A program made the position numbers and the translations under genes. 64,000 bases of DNA from Ferrimonas gelatinilytica (GTDB lineage Bacteria; Pseudomonadota; Gammaproteobacteria; Enterobacterales; Shewanellaceae), in assembly GCF_039544205.1 (NCBI RefSeq), contig NZ_BAABLF010000009.1:49655-113654 (forward strand), written 5' to 3'. How positions within the stretch are numbered: the stretch's first letter is position 1; every line of letters begins with the position of its first letter. Of this stretch, positions 35,043 through 44,463 are shown one piece after another. A model generated the notes under the pieces. That model was given only the letters and a program-made list of their open reading frames with translations, was not told the DNA's origin and did no database searches.

Positions 35043-36320
35043 GTGGCAAAACAGATCCAAGCGATCCGCGGTATGAACGACTGCCTGCCGGCAGACACCG
35101 CAAAATGGCAGCGGGTGGAATCCACCCTGCGTCAGCTGGTAGCCAGCTTCGGCTACCAGGAGATCCGAACCCCCATCGTCGAGATGACCGGGTTGTTCAA
35201 GCGCGCCATCGGTGAAGTCACCGACATCGTTGAGAAGGAGATGTACACCTTCGAGGATCGTAATGGCGACTCCCTCACCCTGCGTCCGGAAGGCACCGCC
35301 TCCACGGTGCGTGCCGGTAACGAGCACGGACTGCTCTACAACCAGGAGCAGCGCTTGTGGTACATGGGGCCGATGTTCCGTCACGAGCGTCCGCAGAAGG
35401 GGCGCTATCGTCAGTTCCATCAGTTTGGCGTCGAGGTGTATGGCCTCGCGACTGCGGATATCGATGCGGAAGTGCTGATGATGTCAGCCGCGCTTTGGGC
35501 CCAGTTAGGGCTGAGCGAGCATGTCCGTCTCGAGCTCAATACCCTGGGCAGCAGTGAAGAGCGCGCCGCGTACAAGGAGGCCCTGGTGGCCTTCCTTGAG
35601 CAGCATGTAGCGCAGTTGGACGAGGACAGTCGACGCCGCATGCATGCCAACCCGCTGCGTGTTCTGGACTCCAAGGATGCGGGTGTTCAGGCGTTGTTGG
35701 CCAAGGCACCGACTCTGATGGAGTTCCTCGGCGAGGAATCCCGGGAGCACTTCGATACCCTGTGCGAGCTGCTGCACGCCGCGGGGATTGAGTACAACGT
35801 CAATCCTCGCCTGGTGCGCGGTCTGGACTACTACAACCGCACCGTATTCGAATGGGTCACCGACAGCCTCGGTGCCCAGGGCACTGTGCTGGCCGGCGGT
35901 CGCTACGACAGCCTGGTAGGCCAGCTGGGTGGCAAGGATACCCCGGCGGTGGGTTTTGCCATGGGGATCGAGCGTCTGGTTCTGCTGCTGGATACCCTGG
36001 GTAAGTTCGATGATCTGCCCGCCGCGGTGGATGTCTACCTCTGCGCCACCGGTGACGGCGCAGTCGCCGCGGGCCTGCAGCTGGCACAGGAGTTGCGTCA
36101 GACCCTGCCAGGGCTTAAGGTGATGAGCCATTGCGGTGGCGGCAACTTTAAAAAACAGATGAAACGCGCCGACAAGAGCGGGGCCGTGGTGGCCCTGATC
36201 TTGGGAGAAGACGAATTGAAACAGGGATTGGTGACCGTGAAGCCGCTGCGCGGCGGTGAACAGAGTCAGCTGTCCCGGGACGAGTTGACCGAAGCGTTAG
36301 CGTCGTTAGTACAGGCTTAA
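35043..36320 (+). CDS. hisS: Histidyl-tRNA synthetase
   Basis: 425 residues (E. coli 424), class II. Motif 2 region GPMFRHERPQKGRYRQFHQFGVE, histidine signatures LVRGLDYYNRTVFEW and AGGRYDSL, motif 3 VGFAMGIERL. The start is GTG: the protein begins VAKQIQAIRGMNDCLP exactly like the family. A small upstream hairpin (CCCCGG..CCGGGG) may fold near 34985. Confidence 0.97.
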   Translation: MAKQIQAIRGMNDCLPADTAKWQRVESTLRQLVASFGYQEIRTPIVEMTGLFKRAIGEVTDIVEKEMYTFEDRNGDSLTLRPEGTASTVRAGNEHGLLYNQEQRLWYMGPMFRHERPQKGRYRQFHQFGVEVYGLATADIDAEVLMMSAALWAQLGLSEHVRLELNTLGSSEERAAYKEALVAFLEQHVAQLDEDSRRRMHANPLRVLDSKDAGVQALLAKAPTLMEFLGEESREHFDTLCELLHAAGIEYNVNPRLVRGLDYYNRTVFEWVTDSLGAQGTVLAGGRYDSLVGQLGGKDTPAVGFAMGIERLVLLLDTLGKFDDLPAAVDVYLCATGDGAVAAGLQLAQELRQTLPGLKVMSHCGGGNFKKQMKRADKSGAVVALILGEDELKQGLVTVKPLRGGEQSQLSRDELTEALASLVQA

Positions 36321-36330
36321 GGGGAAGGTT

Positions 36331-36951
36331 GTGGAAATTTACAGCACAGAAGAGCAACAGGTTGAAGCGCTGAAGCGTTTCTGGAAAGAGTACGGCGTTT
36401 CCATCATTGGTGGTGCTGCCTTGGGCCTGGGTGGACTGTTTGGCTGGAATGCCTGGCAGGACCATCAGCAAAGCCAGCAAGAGGCGGCTTCTGCGGCGTT
36501 CGCGGAGCTGATGCAGAACACCAGCAGCACCGAGCAGATGCAGGCGGCGGCTGAGACCTTCCGTACCGAGCACAATGAAGCGGGGTATAACGCCCTGGTG
36601 GACCTGATGCAGGCGCGGGTCGCCGTGGACAGCGGTGATCTGAGCAAAGCGGAGACGCTGCTCAAGGATGCGGTGGCCAAGCTTGATAGCAGCACTCGCC
36701 CGCTGGCCCAGTTGCGCCTGGCCCGGGTTCAGGCCGCTCAGGAGGAGCTGGCAGCAGCCCAGGCCACCCTAGCTGCCATCGATAATGAGGCGTTCGCGGC
36801 TCTGCGTGATGAGCTCAAGGGTGACCTGCTGAAGCAGCAGGGCGACCTGGAAGGTGCCCGAGCGGCCTACGAGTCCGCCATGCAAGCCGGTGGCGCCATG
36901 GCCAGTCCGGCCCTGCAGCTGAAGTTGGATGGTCTGGCGCAAGCCAGCTAA
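36331..36951 (+). CDS. yfgM: YfgM ancillary SecYEG translocon subunit
   Basis: 206 residues, E. coli length. One N-terminal membrane helix (VSIIGGAALGLGGLFGWNAW, about 22-41) and a periplasmic TPR-like domain rich in Ala and Gln. In E. coli it works with PpiD at the Sec translocon. GTG start 10 bp after hisS with AAGGGGAAGG upstream. Confidence 0.93.
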   Translation: MEIYSTEEQQVEALKRFWKEYGVSIIGGAALGLGGLFGWNAWQDHQQSQQEAASAAFAELMQNTSSTEQMQAAAETFRTEHNEAGYNALVDLMQARVAVDSGDLSKAETLLKDAVAKLDSSTRPLAQLRLARVQAAQEELAAAQATLAAIDNEAFAALRDELKGDLLKQQGDLEGARAAYESAMQAGGAMASPALQLKLDGLAQAS

Positions 36952-36962
36952 GGGGCAAAACC

Positions 36963-38150
36963 ATGTTGCTGGTAAGAAAAGGATGGCTGGCTGGCCTGTT
37001 GAGCGCTGCGGTGCTGGCAGGCTGTGCATCCAGCGATGAGGAAACCGTGCAGATCTCCCCACTGCCTGAGCTGGAGAACCCCCTTGAGGCCCAGGTGGTC
37101 TGGAAGGAGCGGTTTGGCAGAGGAATCGAGGATTTCTGGTCCTCGCTCTCTCCCACCGAGGGTTACGGTAAACTGTTCATTGCCGAACGCTTCGGTAAGG
37201 TGGCAGCGCTCTCCCTGGAGGATGGCAAGGAGATCTGGAGTACCAACCTGCGCCGGGCGTTTTCGGACGGGATCCTTAAGAAAAACAAAGGTGCCCGCCT
37301 GGCCGGTGGCGTCACCGTTGGTTTCAACAAGGTATTTATCGGTAGCGAGAACGGCGCCCTGTTTGCCCTCAATGCCGAAGATGGCAGCGTCGCCTGGGAG
37401 GCCCTGACCCGTGGAGAGGTGCTCTCCGATCCGGCAGTGATCGGTCGCCTGGTGGTGGTCAACACCGCAGCGGGTAAGGTCCAGGCTTTCGACGTGGACA
37501 GTGGTGAGTTCCAGTGGCAGATGGACCTTTCGGTGCCGCCGCTGATGCTGCGTGGCACCTCCGGGATCGCTTCCTCCCAGGGCGCGGCCCTGTTGGGTAC
37601 GCCGGATGGTAAGGTGTCTGCACTGTTCGCCGATAGCGGTACCCCGATCTGGGAAGCCCGCATCGCCGAGGCCAGTGGCAGCAACGAGCTGGAGCGGGTG
37701 GTTGATGCGGATGTGAAGCCGGTGGTGCTGGGCGAGAACGTCTATGCCGCCGCGTTCAACGGCAACCTGGCGTCCATCGAGCTGCGCAGCGGCCGTGTTC
37801 TCTGGAGCCGACAGTACTCGGTCTACACGCCGTTGGCGATCCAGGGCTACCGCATCTACCTGACCGACGCCCGCGGCTCCATCTACGCCATCGACCGCCG
37901 TAATGGCCTGGAAAACTGGGCCAACACCGAGCTGACCGGGCGTATGCTTACCGGACCTCAGGTGTTTGGGGATTACCTGGTGGTGGGAGACTATGAAGGC
38001 TACCTGCATATCCTGGAGCGCAGCAGCGGCAAGTTGCTGGGCTACACTCGGATAGACGCCAGTGGCCTGTATGCACAACCCCTGAAGGTCGGGGACACCC
38101 TCTATGTACAGAGTCGCAGCGGGCGAATCGCCGCGGTGACAATTCCGTAA
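36963..38150 (+). CDS. bamB: Outer membrane assembly lipoprotein BamB
   Basis: 395 residues (E. coli 392). Lipobox LAGC (Cys21), then an eight-bladed PQQ-like beta-propeller with repeated G-x-v-x-A-l-x-x-x-x-G-x-x-x-W blocks such as LFALNAEDGSVAWEA and IYAIDRRNGLENWAN. Part of the BAM complex that inserts outer-membrane proteins. 11 bp after yfgM. Confidence 0.95.
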   Translation: MLLVRKGWLAGLLSAAVLAGCASSDEETVQISPLPELENPLEAQVVWKERFGRGIEDFWSSLSPTEGYGKLFIAERFGKVAALSLEDGKEIWSTNLRRAFSDGILKKNKGARLAGGVTVGFNKVFIGSENGALFALNAEDGSVAWEALTRGEVLSDPAVIGRLVVVNTAAGKVQAFDVDSGEFQWQMDLSVPPLMLRGTSGIASSQGAALLGTPDGKVSALFADSGTPIWEARIAEASGSNELERVVDADVKPVVLGENVYAAAFNGNLASIELRSGRVLWSRQYSVYTPLAIQGYRIYLTDARGSIYAIDRRNGLENWANTELTGRMLTGPQVFGDYLVVGDYEGYLHILERSSGKLLGYTRIDASGLYAQPLKVGDTLYVQSRSGRIAAVTIP

Positions 38151-38220
38151 ACACCCTGTACACTATGGCGCCCCCGACCTGTCGGGGGCGTTTTCGTTTG
38201 ATGAATGAGGTATCGATAAC

Positions 38221-39705
38221 ATGATCCCAGTGGTTGCCCTGGTCGGACGCCCTAATGTGGGGAAGTCCACCCTGTTTAACCGCCTAACCGGCACTCGAGA
38301 CGCCCTGGTGGCGGATTTTCCCGGTTTGACGCGGGATCGGAAGTACGGGCAGGCCAATCTGGCCGGGCACGACTTTATCGTGATCGATACCGGCGGCATC
38401 GATGGCAGCGAAGAGGGCATCGAAACCAAGATGGCCGAGCAGTCGCTGATGGCCATCGAAGAGGCCGACGTGGTACTTTTCCTGGTGGATGCGCGGGCCG
38501 GCCTGACCGCCGCCGACGAGGCGATCGCCGGCCACCTGCGCAGTCGCGAAAAGGCCACGCTGCTGGTGGCCAACAAGACCGACGGTCTCGATGCGGACGC
38601 CGCCGTGGCGGAGTTCTATTCCATGGGTCTGGGTGAGATCCACCAGATCGCCGCCGCCCAGAACCGCGGTGTCACCAGCCTGATCAACTACGCCCTGGCC
38701 CCATGGGCAGAGGAGTTCGAGCAGGCTCACGGCATTGAGGCCGGGGAGGAGGATGAGTGGGCGCAGGAGGAGGCCGAGGCCCCCACCGAGGAGACCGCCG
38801 CCGAGGAGGCGGAGCGCCTGCGAAATCAGCCCATCAAGCTGGCCATCATCGGCCGCCCCAACGTGGGTAAATCCACCCTGACCAACCGCATCCTCGGTGA
38901 GGAGCGGGTGGTGGTGTATGACATGCCCGGTTCCACCCGGGACTCCATCTACATCCCAATGGAGCGTGATGAGCGCGAATATGTGCTGATCGATACTGCC
39001 GGTGTGCGTCGTCGTAAGAGTGTCTTCGAGGCTGTCGAGAAGTTTTCCGTCATTAAGACTCTGCAGGCAATTGAAGACGCCAACGTTGTGCTCTTGGTGG
39101 TGGATGCCCGAACCGGTATTGCAGACCAGGATCTCTCCCTGCTGGGGTTCGCCCTCAACGCCGGCCGTGCCGTGGTGTTGGCGGTCAACAAGTGGGATGG
39201 TCTGGATAAAGAGGTCAAGGAGGAGATCAAGCGGGAGCTGGATCGTCGCCTGGGCTTCGTGGATTTCGCCCGCCTGCACTTTATCTCTGCCCTGCATGGT
39301 ACCGGCGTCGGTCACTTGTTCGAGTCTGTGCAGGAGGCCTATGACAGTGCCACCCAGCGTCACTCTACCGCCATGCTGACTCGGATCATGCAGATGGCCC
39401 AGGATGATCACCAGCCGCCGATGGTGCGTGGGCGTCGCGTCAAGCTTAAGTACGCCCACGCTGGTGGCTACAATCCCCCTATCGTGGTGGTGCATGGCAA
39501 CCAGGTGCGGGACCTGCCGGACTCCTACAAACGCTACCTGATGAACTACTATCGTCGTGCCCTCAAGGTGGTGGGAACGCCGATCAAGGTGATGTTCCAG
39601 GAGGGGGCGAACCCCTTCGACGGCAAGCGCGAAAAGCTGACCCCGCTGCAGCAGCGCAAGCGGCGCAGGGTCCTGAGCCACATCAAGAACCGTGGCAGCC
39701 GTTAA
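38221..39705 (+). CDS. der: Double-domain GTPase Der
   Basis: 494 residues (E. coli 490). Two Ras-like GTPase domains each with a P-loop GRPNVGKSTL (near residues 8 and 217), DTGGI/DTAGV and NKTD/NKWD motifs, and a C-terminal KH-like domain. Needed for 50S ribosome maturation. The acidic linker between the domains (residues about 170-205) is rich in Glu. Last gene of the hisS-yfgM-bamB-der run; a long terminator follows. Confidence 0.97.
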   Translation: MIPVVALVGRPNVGKSTLFNRLTGTRDALVADFPGLTRDRKYGQANLAGHDFIVIDTGGIDGSEEGIETKMAEQSLMAIEEADVVLFLVDARAGLTAADEAIAGHLRSREKATLLVANKTDGLDADAAVAEFYSMGLGEIHQIAAAQNRGVTSLINYALAPWAEEFEQAHGIEAGEEDEWAQEEAEAPTEETAAEEAERLRNQPIKLAIIGRPNVGKSTLTNRILGEERVVVYDMPGSTRDSIYIPMERDEREYVLIDTAGVRRRKSVFEAVEKFSVIKTLQAIEDANVVLLVVDARTGIADQDLSLLGFALNAGRAVVLAVNKWDGLDKEVKEEIKRELDRRLGFVDFARLHFISALHGTGVGHLFESVQEAYDSATQRHSTAMLTRIMQMAQDDHQPPMVRGRRVKLKYAHAGGYNPPIVVVHGNQVRDLPDSYKRYLMNYYRRALKVVGTPIKVMFQEGANPFDGKREKLTPLQQRKRRRVLSHIKNRGSR

Positions 39706-39716
39706 GGACCATGGAT

Positions 39717-39751
39717 AAACAAAAGGAGGCCCTCGGGCCTCCTTTTGTTTT
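39717..39751 (+). terminator. Terminator after der
   Basis: Sixteen-bp perfect stem (AAACAAAAGGAGGCCC / GGGCCTCCTTTTGTTT) with a 2-nt apex; the A- and T-rich outer part lets it work in both directions. Confidence 0.9.
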
Positions 39752-39958
39752 GGTTTACCGTGCATGGAGTGCGCGTACTCGCGGGGCCGAGGTGTCAACC
39801 GGTGGGATCATGGCTGTGCAAAATTGCGCCACTGGACTAGGCTTGCCGGGAAATGTTGTCCCAGGCGTTGAGACGGGTGTTCAAAGCGGATAGCGAGTTC
39901 TTCATGGTGGAAGGGAGGTGCGTCTCAGCGTCCCGAACTTTGCCCTGAGGATTTTCCT

Positions 39959-41344
39959 ATGCAGCAACCCGACCCCGAACAGCTAAAGCAGTTTGAAGAT
40001 TCCCTTTCCGGCCCCCTCCTTACCCCAGAAAGCGCTGATTACGATGAGGTTCGACAACTCTGGAACGCCATGGCCGATAAGCGCCCTGCGTACATCGTAC
40101 GCTGCCAGGATCGCGCCGATGTGCTGGCCTCCCTGAACTTTGCCAACCACTACCAGATGGAGATCGCCGTCCGCGGCGCCGGCCACAACATCGCCGGTAA
40201 CGCCAGTTGCGACGGTGGCATCATGATCGATCTCTCCCTGATGACCGATGTGGAGGTGGATGCAGGCGCGCGGCGGGTCTACGTCCAGCCCGGTGTCACC
40301 TTGGGTGGGTTGGATGCCGCCACCGCCAAGCATGGCCTGGTGGTGCCCACCGGGATCAACTCCACCACCGGGATCGCCGGCCTGACTCTCGGGGGCGGAT
40401 TCGGCTGGCTGACCCGACGTTTCGGTATGACGGTAGATTCTCTGGTCGGCGCCGAAGTGGTGACCGTGGAGGGGGGCATCGTCTACGCCAGTGCCGACGA
40501 AGAGCCGGATCTTTTCTGGGCCCTGAGAGGCGGTGGCGGCAATTTCGGCATAGTGACCCGCTTCGATTTCGAAGCCTATCCCCTGGCCGACCAGGTGTTG
40601 GCCGGTCTGCTGGTGTTCCCGCTGGAACAGGCGGAGTCCATATTGAAGCAGTACCGTGAACAGGTGATCGACAGCCCGCTGGAGTGCAATGCCTGGGTGG
40701 TCATGCGCCATGCACCGCCACTGCCATTCCTGGAGGAGTCCGTGCATGGTACTAAGGTGGTGATCCTGGCACTGTGCTGTACCGGCGACATCGAGGAGGG
40801 CAAAGCTTGGGCGGCCAAGCTGGAGGCTTTCGGCTCCCCGGTCGGTACCCACGTCGGCCCCATGCCCTTTGACCAGTGGCAACAGGCGTTTGACCCTCTG
40901 CTGGCCCCAGGTGCCCGCAACTACTGGAAAACCCACAATTTTACCGAACTGAGTGATGAGATGATCACCGTGGCCGTAGATTTTGCCGAGCAGTTACCGG
41001 GGCCAGAGTGCGAAGTGTTTTTTGGACTGATTGCCGGCAAGGCCAATACCGTCGCCACCGATGCCACCGCCTGGCCCTGCCGGGACGCCAAGGTGGTGAT
41101 GAACGTCCATGCCCGTTGGCAGGAGCCGACTCACGATGGCTCATGCATCGATTGGGCCCGGGCGCTGTTTCGGGCCAGTGAGCCCTATGCTTCCGGCGGC
41201 GCCTACGTGAACTTCATGACCGACGATGAAGGGGGGCGGGTCGAGGATGCCTACCGGGAAAACTATGCGCGACTCAAGGCGGTGAAGCGCCGCTTCGACC
41301 CCCACAATCGTTTGCACCTGAACCAGAATATCCAGCCGGATTGA
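39959..41344 (+). CDS. FAD-linked oxidase of the berberine-bridge/VAO family
   Basis: 461 residues. FAD-binding type 4 domain (about 45-215) with AVRGAGHNIAGNASCDGG, whose His is the usual site of covalent FAD attachment, and GLTLGGGFGWLTRRFGM. The cysteine that makes the second covalent bond in bicovalent members is not visible. ALRGGGGNFGIVTRF closes the domain, and a BBE C-terminal segment ends with RRFDPHNRLHLNQNI. No signal peptide. The substrate could be a sugar or an alcohol; context gives no hint. The 250 bp upstream shows no gene beyond the der terminator. Confidence 0.88.
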   Translation: MQQPDPEQLKQFEDSLSGPLLTPESADYDEVRQLWNAMADKRPAYIVRCQDRADVLASLNFANHYQMEIAVRGAGHNIAGNASCDGGIMIDLSLMTDVEVDAGARRVYVQPGVTLGGLDAATAKHGLVVPTGINSTTGIAGLTLGGGFGWLTRRFGMTVDSLVGAEVVTVEGGIVYASADEEPDLFWALRGGGGNFGIVTRFDFEAYPLADQVLAGLLVFPLEQAESILKQYREQVIDSPLECNAWVVMRHAPPLPFLEESVHGTKVVILALCCTGDIEEGKAWAAKLEAFGSPVGTHVGPMPFDQWQQAFDPLLAPGARNYWKTHNFTELSDEMITVAVDFAEQLPGPECEVFFGLIAGKANTVATDATAWPCRDAKVVMNVHARWQEPTHDGSCIDWARALFRASEPYASGGAYVNFMTDDEGGRVEDAYRENYARLKAVKRRFDPHNRLHLNQNIQPD

Positions 41345-41442
41345 GCGTCCCCCCAACACGGCGATGGTAGGGTGAAATGAAAAAGCGCTCCGGTGATGGC
41401 CGGGGCGCTTTTTTTATTGCTTGCTGTGGTCCGGGGGGACTT

Positions 41443-42792
41443 TTATTCCAAGCTCTCCTTGGTGGGGTCGATTGCCGTTACCGCCAATGCCAGGGTCCCC
41501 CGGTGCAGGCGGGCTTCCAGTCGCTCGCCGATCTCTACCTGGTCGCTGTCCTTGATGGTATGTCCCTGCGGATCCTGCAGGATGCTGTAGCCCCGGGACA
41601 GCACCGCCAGGGGGCTTACCGCGTCGAGCGCCTGGGTCTGGGCCCGCTGGCGAAGTCGCGCATTATCGATGCCGGCCCGGGAGGCCCTCGTCAGCCGGTG
41701 TTGAAGATCCGCGACGCGTTGGCGAAGGATGGCCAGTTGCCGGTCCGGATGCTGACTGGCCAGACGCTGCTGGAGCTGTGCCAGCGCATGCAGTTTGCTT
41801 CGCTGCTGGCCATCAGCGGCCCGGGTGAGACGTAGGGCCAGCTCATCCAGTCGTTGGCTGTGGGTTGCCAGCTGCGCCTTGGGATCGCAGGCACGGAGCC
41901 GGGCCGCCAGTAGGGCGATGGCGCTGGACTGATGGCGGCGATGCTGCTGCCAGGCCTGCTGCAGTCGCTGCTTCTGCTGGGCCAGCTGCCGCCGATGGTG
42001 GCTGCTGTCGGTGGAGAGCAGCTCCGCCGCTGCAGAGGGGGTCGGGGCCCGCAGGTCGGCGACGTAATCGGAGATGGTGGTGTCCACCTCGTGGCCAACG
42101 GCACTGACGATCGGCAGGCGGGCGGCGTACACCGCGCGGGCGAGGCGCTCATCGTTGAAGCACCAAAGGTCCTCCAGCGAGCCGCCGCCCCGGGTCAGCA
42201 GCAGGCAGTCCACTTCGTCCCGCTCGTCGGCGGTCCGGATCATCCGTATCAACTGCGGCACCGCCTCGCTGCCCTGGACCGGGGAGGGGTAGATCACCAC
42301 CTCCAGGGTCGGGTCACGGCGCTTCAGTACCGAGAGGACATCCCGAATGGCGGCCCCAGAGGGGGAGGTGATCACCCCCAACCGACGTATGGTATCCGGC
42401 AGGGGTTGCTTCGCCTCGGTGGCGAACAGCCCCTCGGCGGCCAGTTGCATCTTCAGGGCCTCGAACCGCTGCTGCAGCAGGCCATCTCCCGCCAGTTGCA
42501 TCGATTCCACCACCATCTGGATGTCGCCCCGGGGCTCGTAGAGGGTCAGGTTAGCCCGCACCAGCACCTGCATGCCATGCTCGGGGCGGAAGGTCACCCG
42601 GGTGGCGCGGCTGCGAAACATGGCGCAACGGATCTGGCTGCGATCGTCCTTGAGGGTAAAGTAAAGATGGCCGGAGGCGGGGGTGGCGAGGTTGCTGATC
42701 TCCCCCGAGAGCCAGATCTGGCTCCAGTTCTGCTCCAGCAGCGCTTTGACCTGGCGATTGAGGGTGGAAACGGTAAAAACGGGTGGGTTCAC
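41443..42792 (-). CDS. xseA: Exodeoxyribonuclease VII large subunit
   Basis: 449 residues from this start (E. coli 456). OB-fold N-terminus (VSTLNRQVKALLEQNWSQIW, SGEISNLATPASGHLYFTLK) and nuclease core (VITSPSGAAIRDVLSVLKRR, LLTRGGGSLEDLWCFNDE, VSAVGHEVDTTISDYVAD), then a long coiled coil. The frame stays open to 42897, but that would add 35 residues absent from relatives and run through the guaB promoter; GTG at 42792 preceded by AGGGA is preferred. Divergent from guaB as in E. coli. Confidence 0.9.
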   Translation of the reverse strand: MNPPVFTVSTLNRQVKALLEQNWSQIWLSGEISNLATPASGHLYFTLKDDRSQIRCAMFRSRATRVTFRPEHGMQVLVRANLTLYEPRGDIQMVVESMQLAGDGLLQQRFEALKMQLAAEGLFATEAKQPLPDTIRRLGVITSPSGAAIRDVLSVLKRRDPTLEVVIYPSPVQGSEAVPQLIRMIRTADERDEVDCLLLTRGGGSLEDLWCFNDERLARAVYAARLPIVSAVGHEVDTTISDYVADLRAPTPSAAAELLSTDSSHHRRQLAQQKQRLQQAWQQHRRHQSSAIALLAARLRACDPKAQLATHSQRLDELALRLTRAADGQQRSKLHALAQLQQRLASQHPDRQLAILRQRVADLQHRLTRASRAGIDNARLRQRAQTQALDAVSPLAVLSRGYSILQDPQGHTIKDSDQVEIGERLEARLHRGTLALAVTAIDPTKESLE

Positions 42793-42843
42793 AGGGATCC
42801 CTGAAGCGGCCAAAAAGAGTGGGGTATTGGTATCAATTTCCAG

Positions 42844-42872
42844 TTGTGGAAGCAAGGCCACATCGTTATAAT
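42844..42872 (+). promoter_or_regulatory. guaB promoter
   Basis: TTGTGG (-35, 42844-42849), 17-bp spacer, TATAAT (-10, 42867-42872), about 55 bp before the guaB ATG. It overlaps the upstream in-frame extension of xseA on the other strand. No clear PurR box was seen. Confidence 0.7.
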
Positions 42873-42925
42873 CCGACCGCAATATTTCAATCCTCACACG
42901 CTAACCTCTTAGGTGGAATGTTGCC

Positions 42926-44389
42926 ATGCTACGTATCAAGCAAGAAGCCCTGACCTTCGACGATGTATTGCTCGTCCCTGCCCACTCGACCGTTCTGCCT
43001 AACACCGCCAACCTTGGCACCCAACTGACCAAAACCATCCGCCTCAATGTGCCCCTGCTGTCCGCCGCCATGGACACAGTGACCGAAGCGCGCCTGGCGA
43101 TCGCCATGGCCCAGGAGGGGGGGATGGGCTTTATTCACAAGAACATGAGCATCGAGCAGCAGGCTGCCGAGGTTCGTAAAGTGAAGAAGTACGAGGCAGG
43201 TATCGTGCAGGATCCGGTGACTGTAACCCCGGATGTGACCATGCGCGAGCTGCGTGAGATGCATGAACAGCACGGCTTCGCCGGTTTCCCGGTGGTAACC
43301 CATGAGCAGGAGCTGGTTGGGATCATCACCGGTCGTGACGTGCGCTTCGCCACCAACCCGGATGCAGTGGTTGCCGAGATGATGACCCCCAAGGCGCGTC
43401 TGGTGACTGTTATCGAAGGTTCCCCCCTTATCGAAGCCCAGGCCCTGATGCACAAGAACCGCATCGAGAAGGTGCTGGTGGTGGATGAGGCCTACAAGCT
43501 CAAGGGGATGATCACCGTCAAGGACTTCCAAAAAGCGGAAGAGAAGCCCAACGCCTGTAAGGATGAACTGGGCCGCCTGCGCTGTGGCGCGGCCGTCGGG
43601 GCCGGTGCCGGCAACGAGGAGCGGGTTGCTGCCCTGGTGGCGGCCGGTGCCGATGTTATCCTGATCGACTCCTCCCACGGTCACTCCGAAGGGGTCCTGC
43701 AGCGGATCCGCGAAACCCGCGCCGCCTTCCCCCAGGTGCAGATCATCGGCGGTAACGTGGCGACCGCCGAAGGTGCCAAGGCGCTGATCGACGCCGGCGT
43801 GGATGCCGTCAAGGTGGGGATCGGCCCGGGCTCCATCTGCACCACCCGAATCGTTACCGGTGTGGGCGTCCCGCAGATCACCGCGGTCAATGAGGCCGCC
43901 TCGGTAGCGGACCAGTACGGCATTCCGGTGATCGCCGACGGCGGCATCCGCTTCTCCGGTGATATCGCCAAGGCCTTGGCGGCCGGCGCTTCCTGCATCA
44001 TGGCCGGTGGCATGTTCGCCGGTACCGAGGAGTCCCCTGGGGAAACCGAGCTCTACCAGGGCCGGGCATTCAAATCCTACCGTGGCATGGGCTCCGTCGC
44101 CGCCATGAGCAAGGGTTCCTCAGACCGCTACTTCCAGAGCGATAACGCCGCAGACAAGATGGTGCCGGAAGGGATCGAAGGGCGGATCCCCTACAAGGGG
44201 CACCTCAAGTCCATCATCCACCAGCAGATGGGCGGCCTGCGCTCCTGCATGGGGCTGACCGGTTGTGCCACCATCGAGGAGCTGCGTACCAAGGCGGAGT
44301 TTGTTCGCATCTCCGGGGCCGGCATCAAGGAGAGTCACGTCCATGACGTGACCATCACCAAGGAAGCCCCGAACTATCGTCTGGGCTAA
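42926..44389 (+). CDS. guaB: IMP dehydrogenase
   Basis: 487 residues (E. coli 488). Oxidises IMP to XMP, first committed step to GMP. Begins MLRIKQEALTFDDVLLVPA; a CBS pair occupies about 95-205; the catalytic loop is VKVGIGPGSICTTRIVTGVG with the active Cys; the flap GRIPYKGHLKSI follows. Ribosome site TAGGTGG. Paired with guaA downstream. Confidence 0.98.
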   Translation: MLRIKQEALTFDDVLLVPAHSTVLPNTANLGTQLTKTIRLNVPLLSAAMDTVTEARLAIAMAQEGGMGFIHKNMSIEQQAAEVRKVKKYEAGIVQDPVTVTPDVTMRELREMHEQHGFAGFPVVTHEQELVGIITGRDVRFATNPDAVVAEMMTPKARLVTVIEGSPLIEAQALMHKNRIEKVLVVDEAYKLKGMITVKDFQKAEEKPNACKDELGRLRCGAAVGAGAGNEERVAALVAAGADVILIDSSHGHSEGVLQRIRETRAAFPQVQIIGGNVATAEGAKALIDAGVDAVKVGIGPGSICTTRIVTGVGVPQITAVNEAASVADQYGIPVIADGGIRFSGDIAKALAAGASCIMAGGMFAGTEESPGETELYQGRAFKSYRGMGSVAAMSKGSSDRYFQSDNAADKMVPEGIEGRIPYKGHLKSIIHQQMGGLRSCMGLTGCATIEELRTKAEFVRISGAGIKESHVHDVTITKEAPNYRLG

Positions 44390-44406
44390 GCCCTTCCAAT
44401 CCTACG

Positions 44407-44436
44407 ACAGGCATGAGCACAGCTCATGCCTGTTTA
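44407..44436 (+). terminator. Hairpin between guaB and guaA
   Basis: Perfect 12-bp stem (ACAGGCATGAGC / GCTCATGCCTGT), 3-nt loop, then TTTAAT. Lies 28 bp before the guaA start. Probably a partial terminator or processing hairpin that adjusts guaA relative to guaB. Confidence 0.65.
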
Positions 44437-44463
44437 ATATCTGATAACAAGAGAAGTACCCTC

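Noticed and set aside
41377..41835. Plus-strand frame inside the 3' end of xseA
   Set aside because: Overlaps a clear exonuclease VII gene on the other strand and has no family features.
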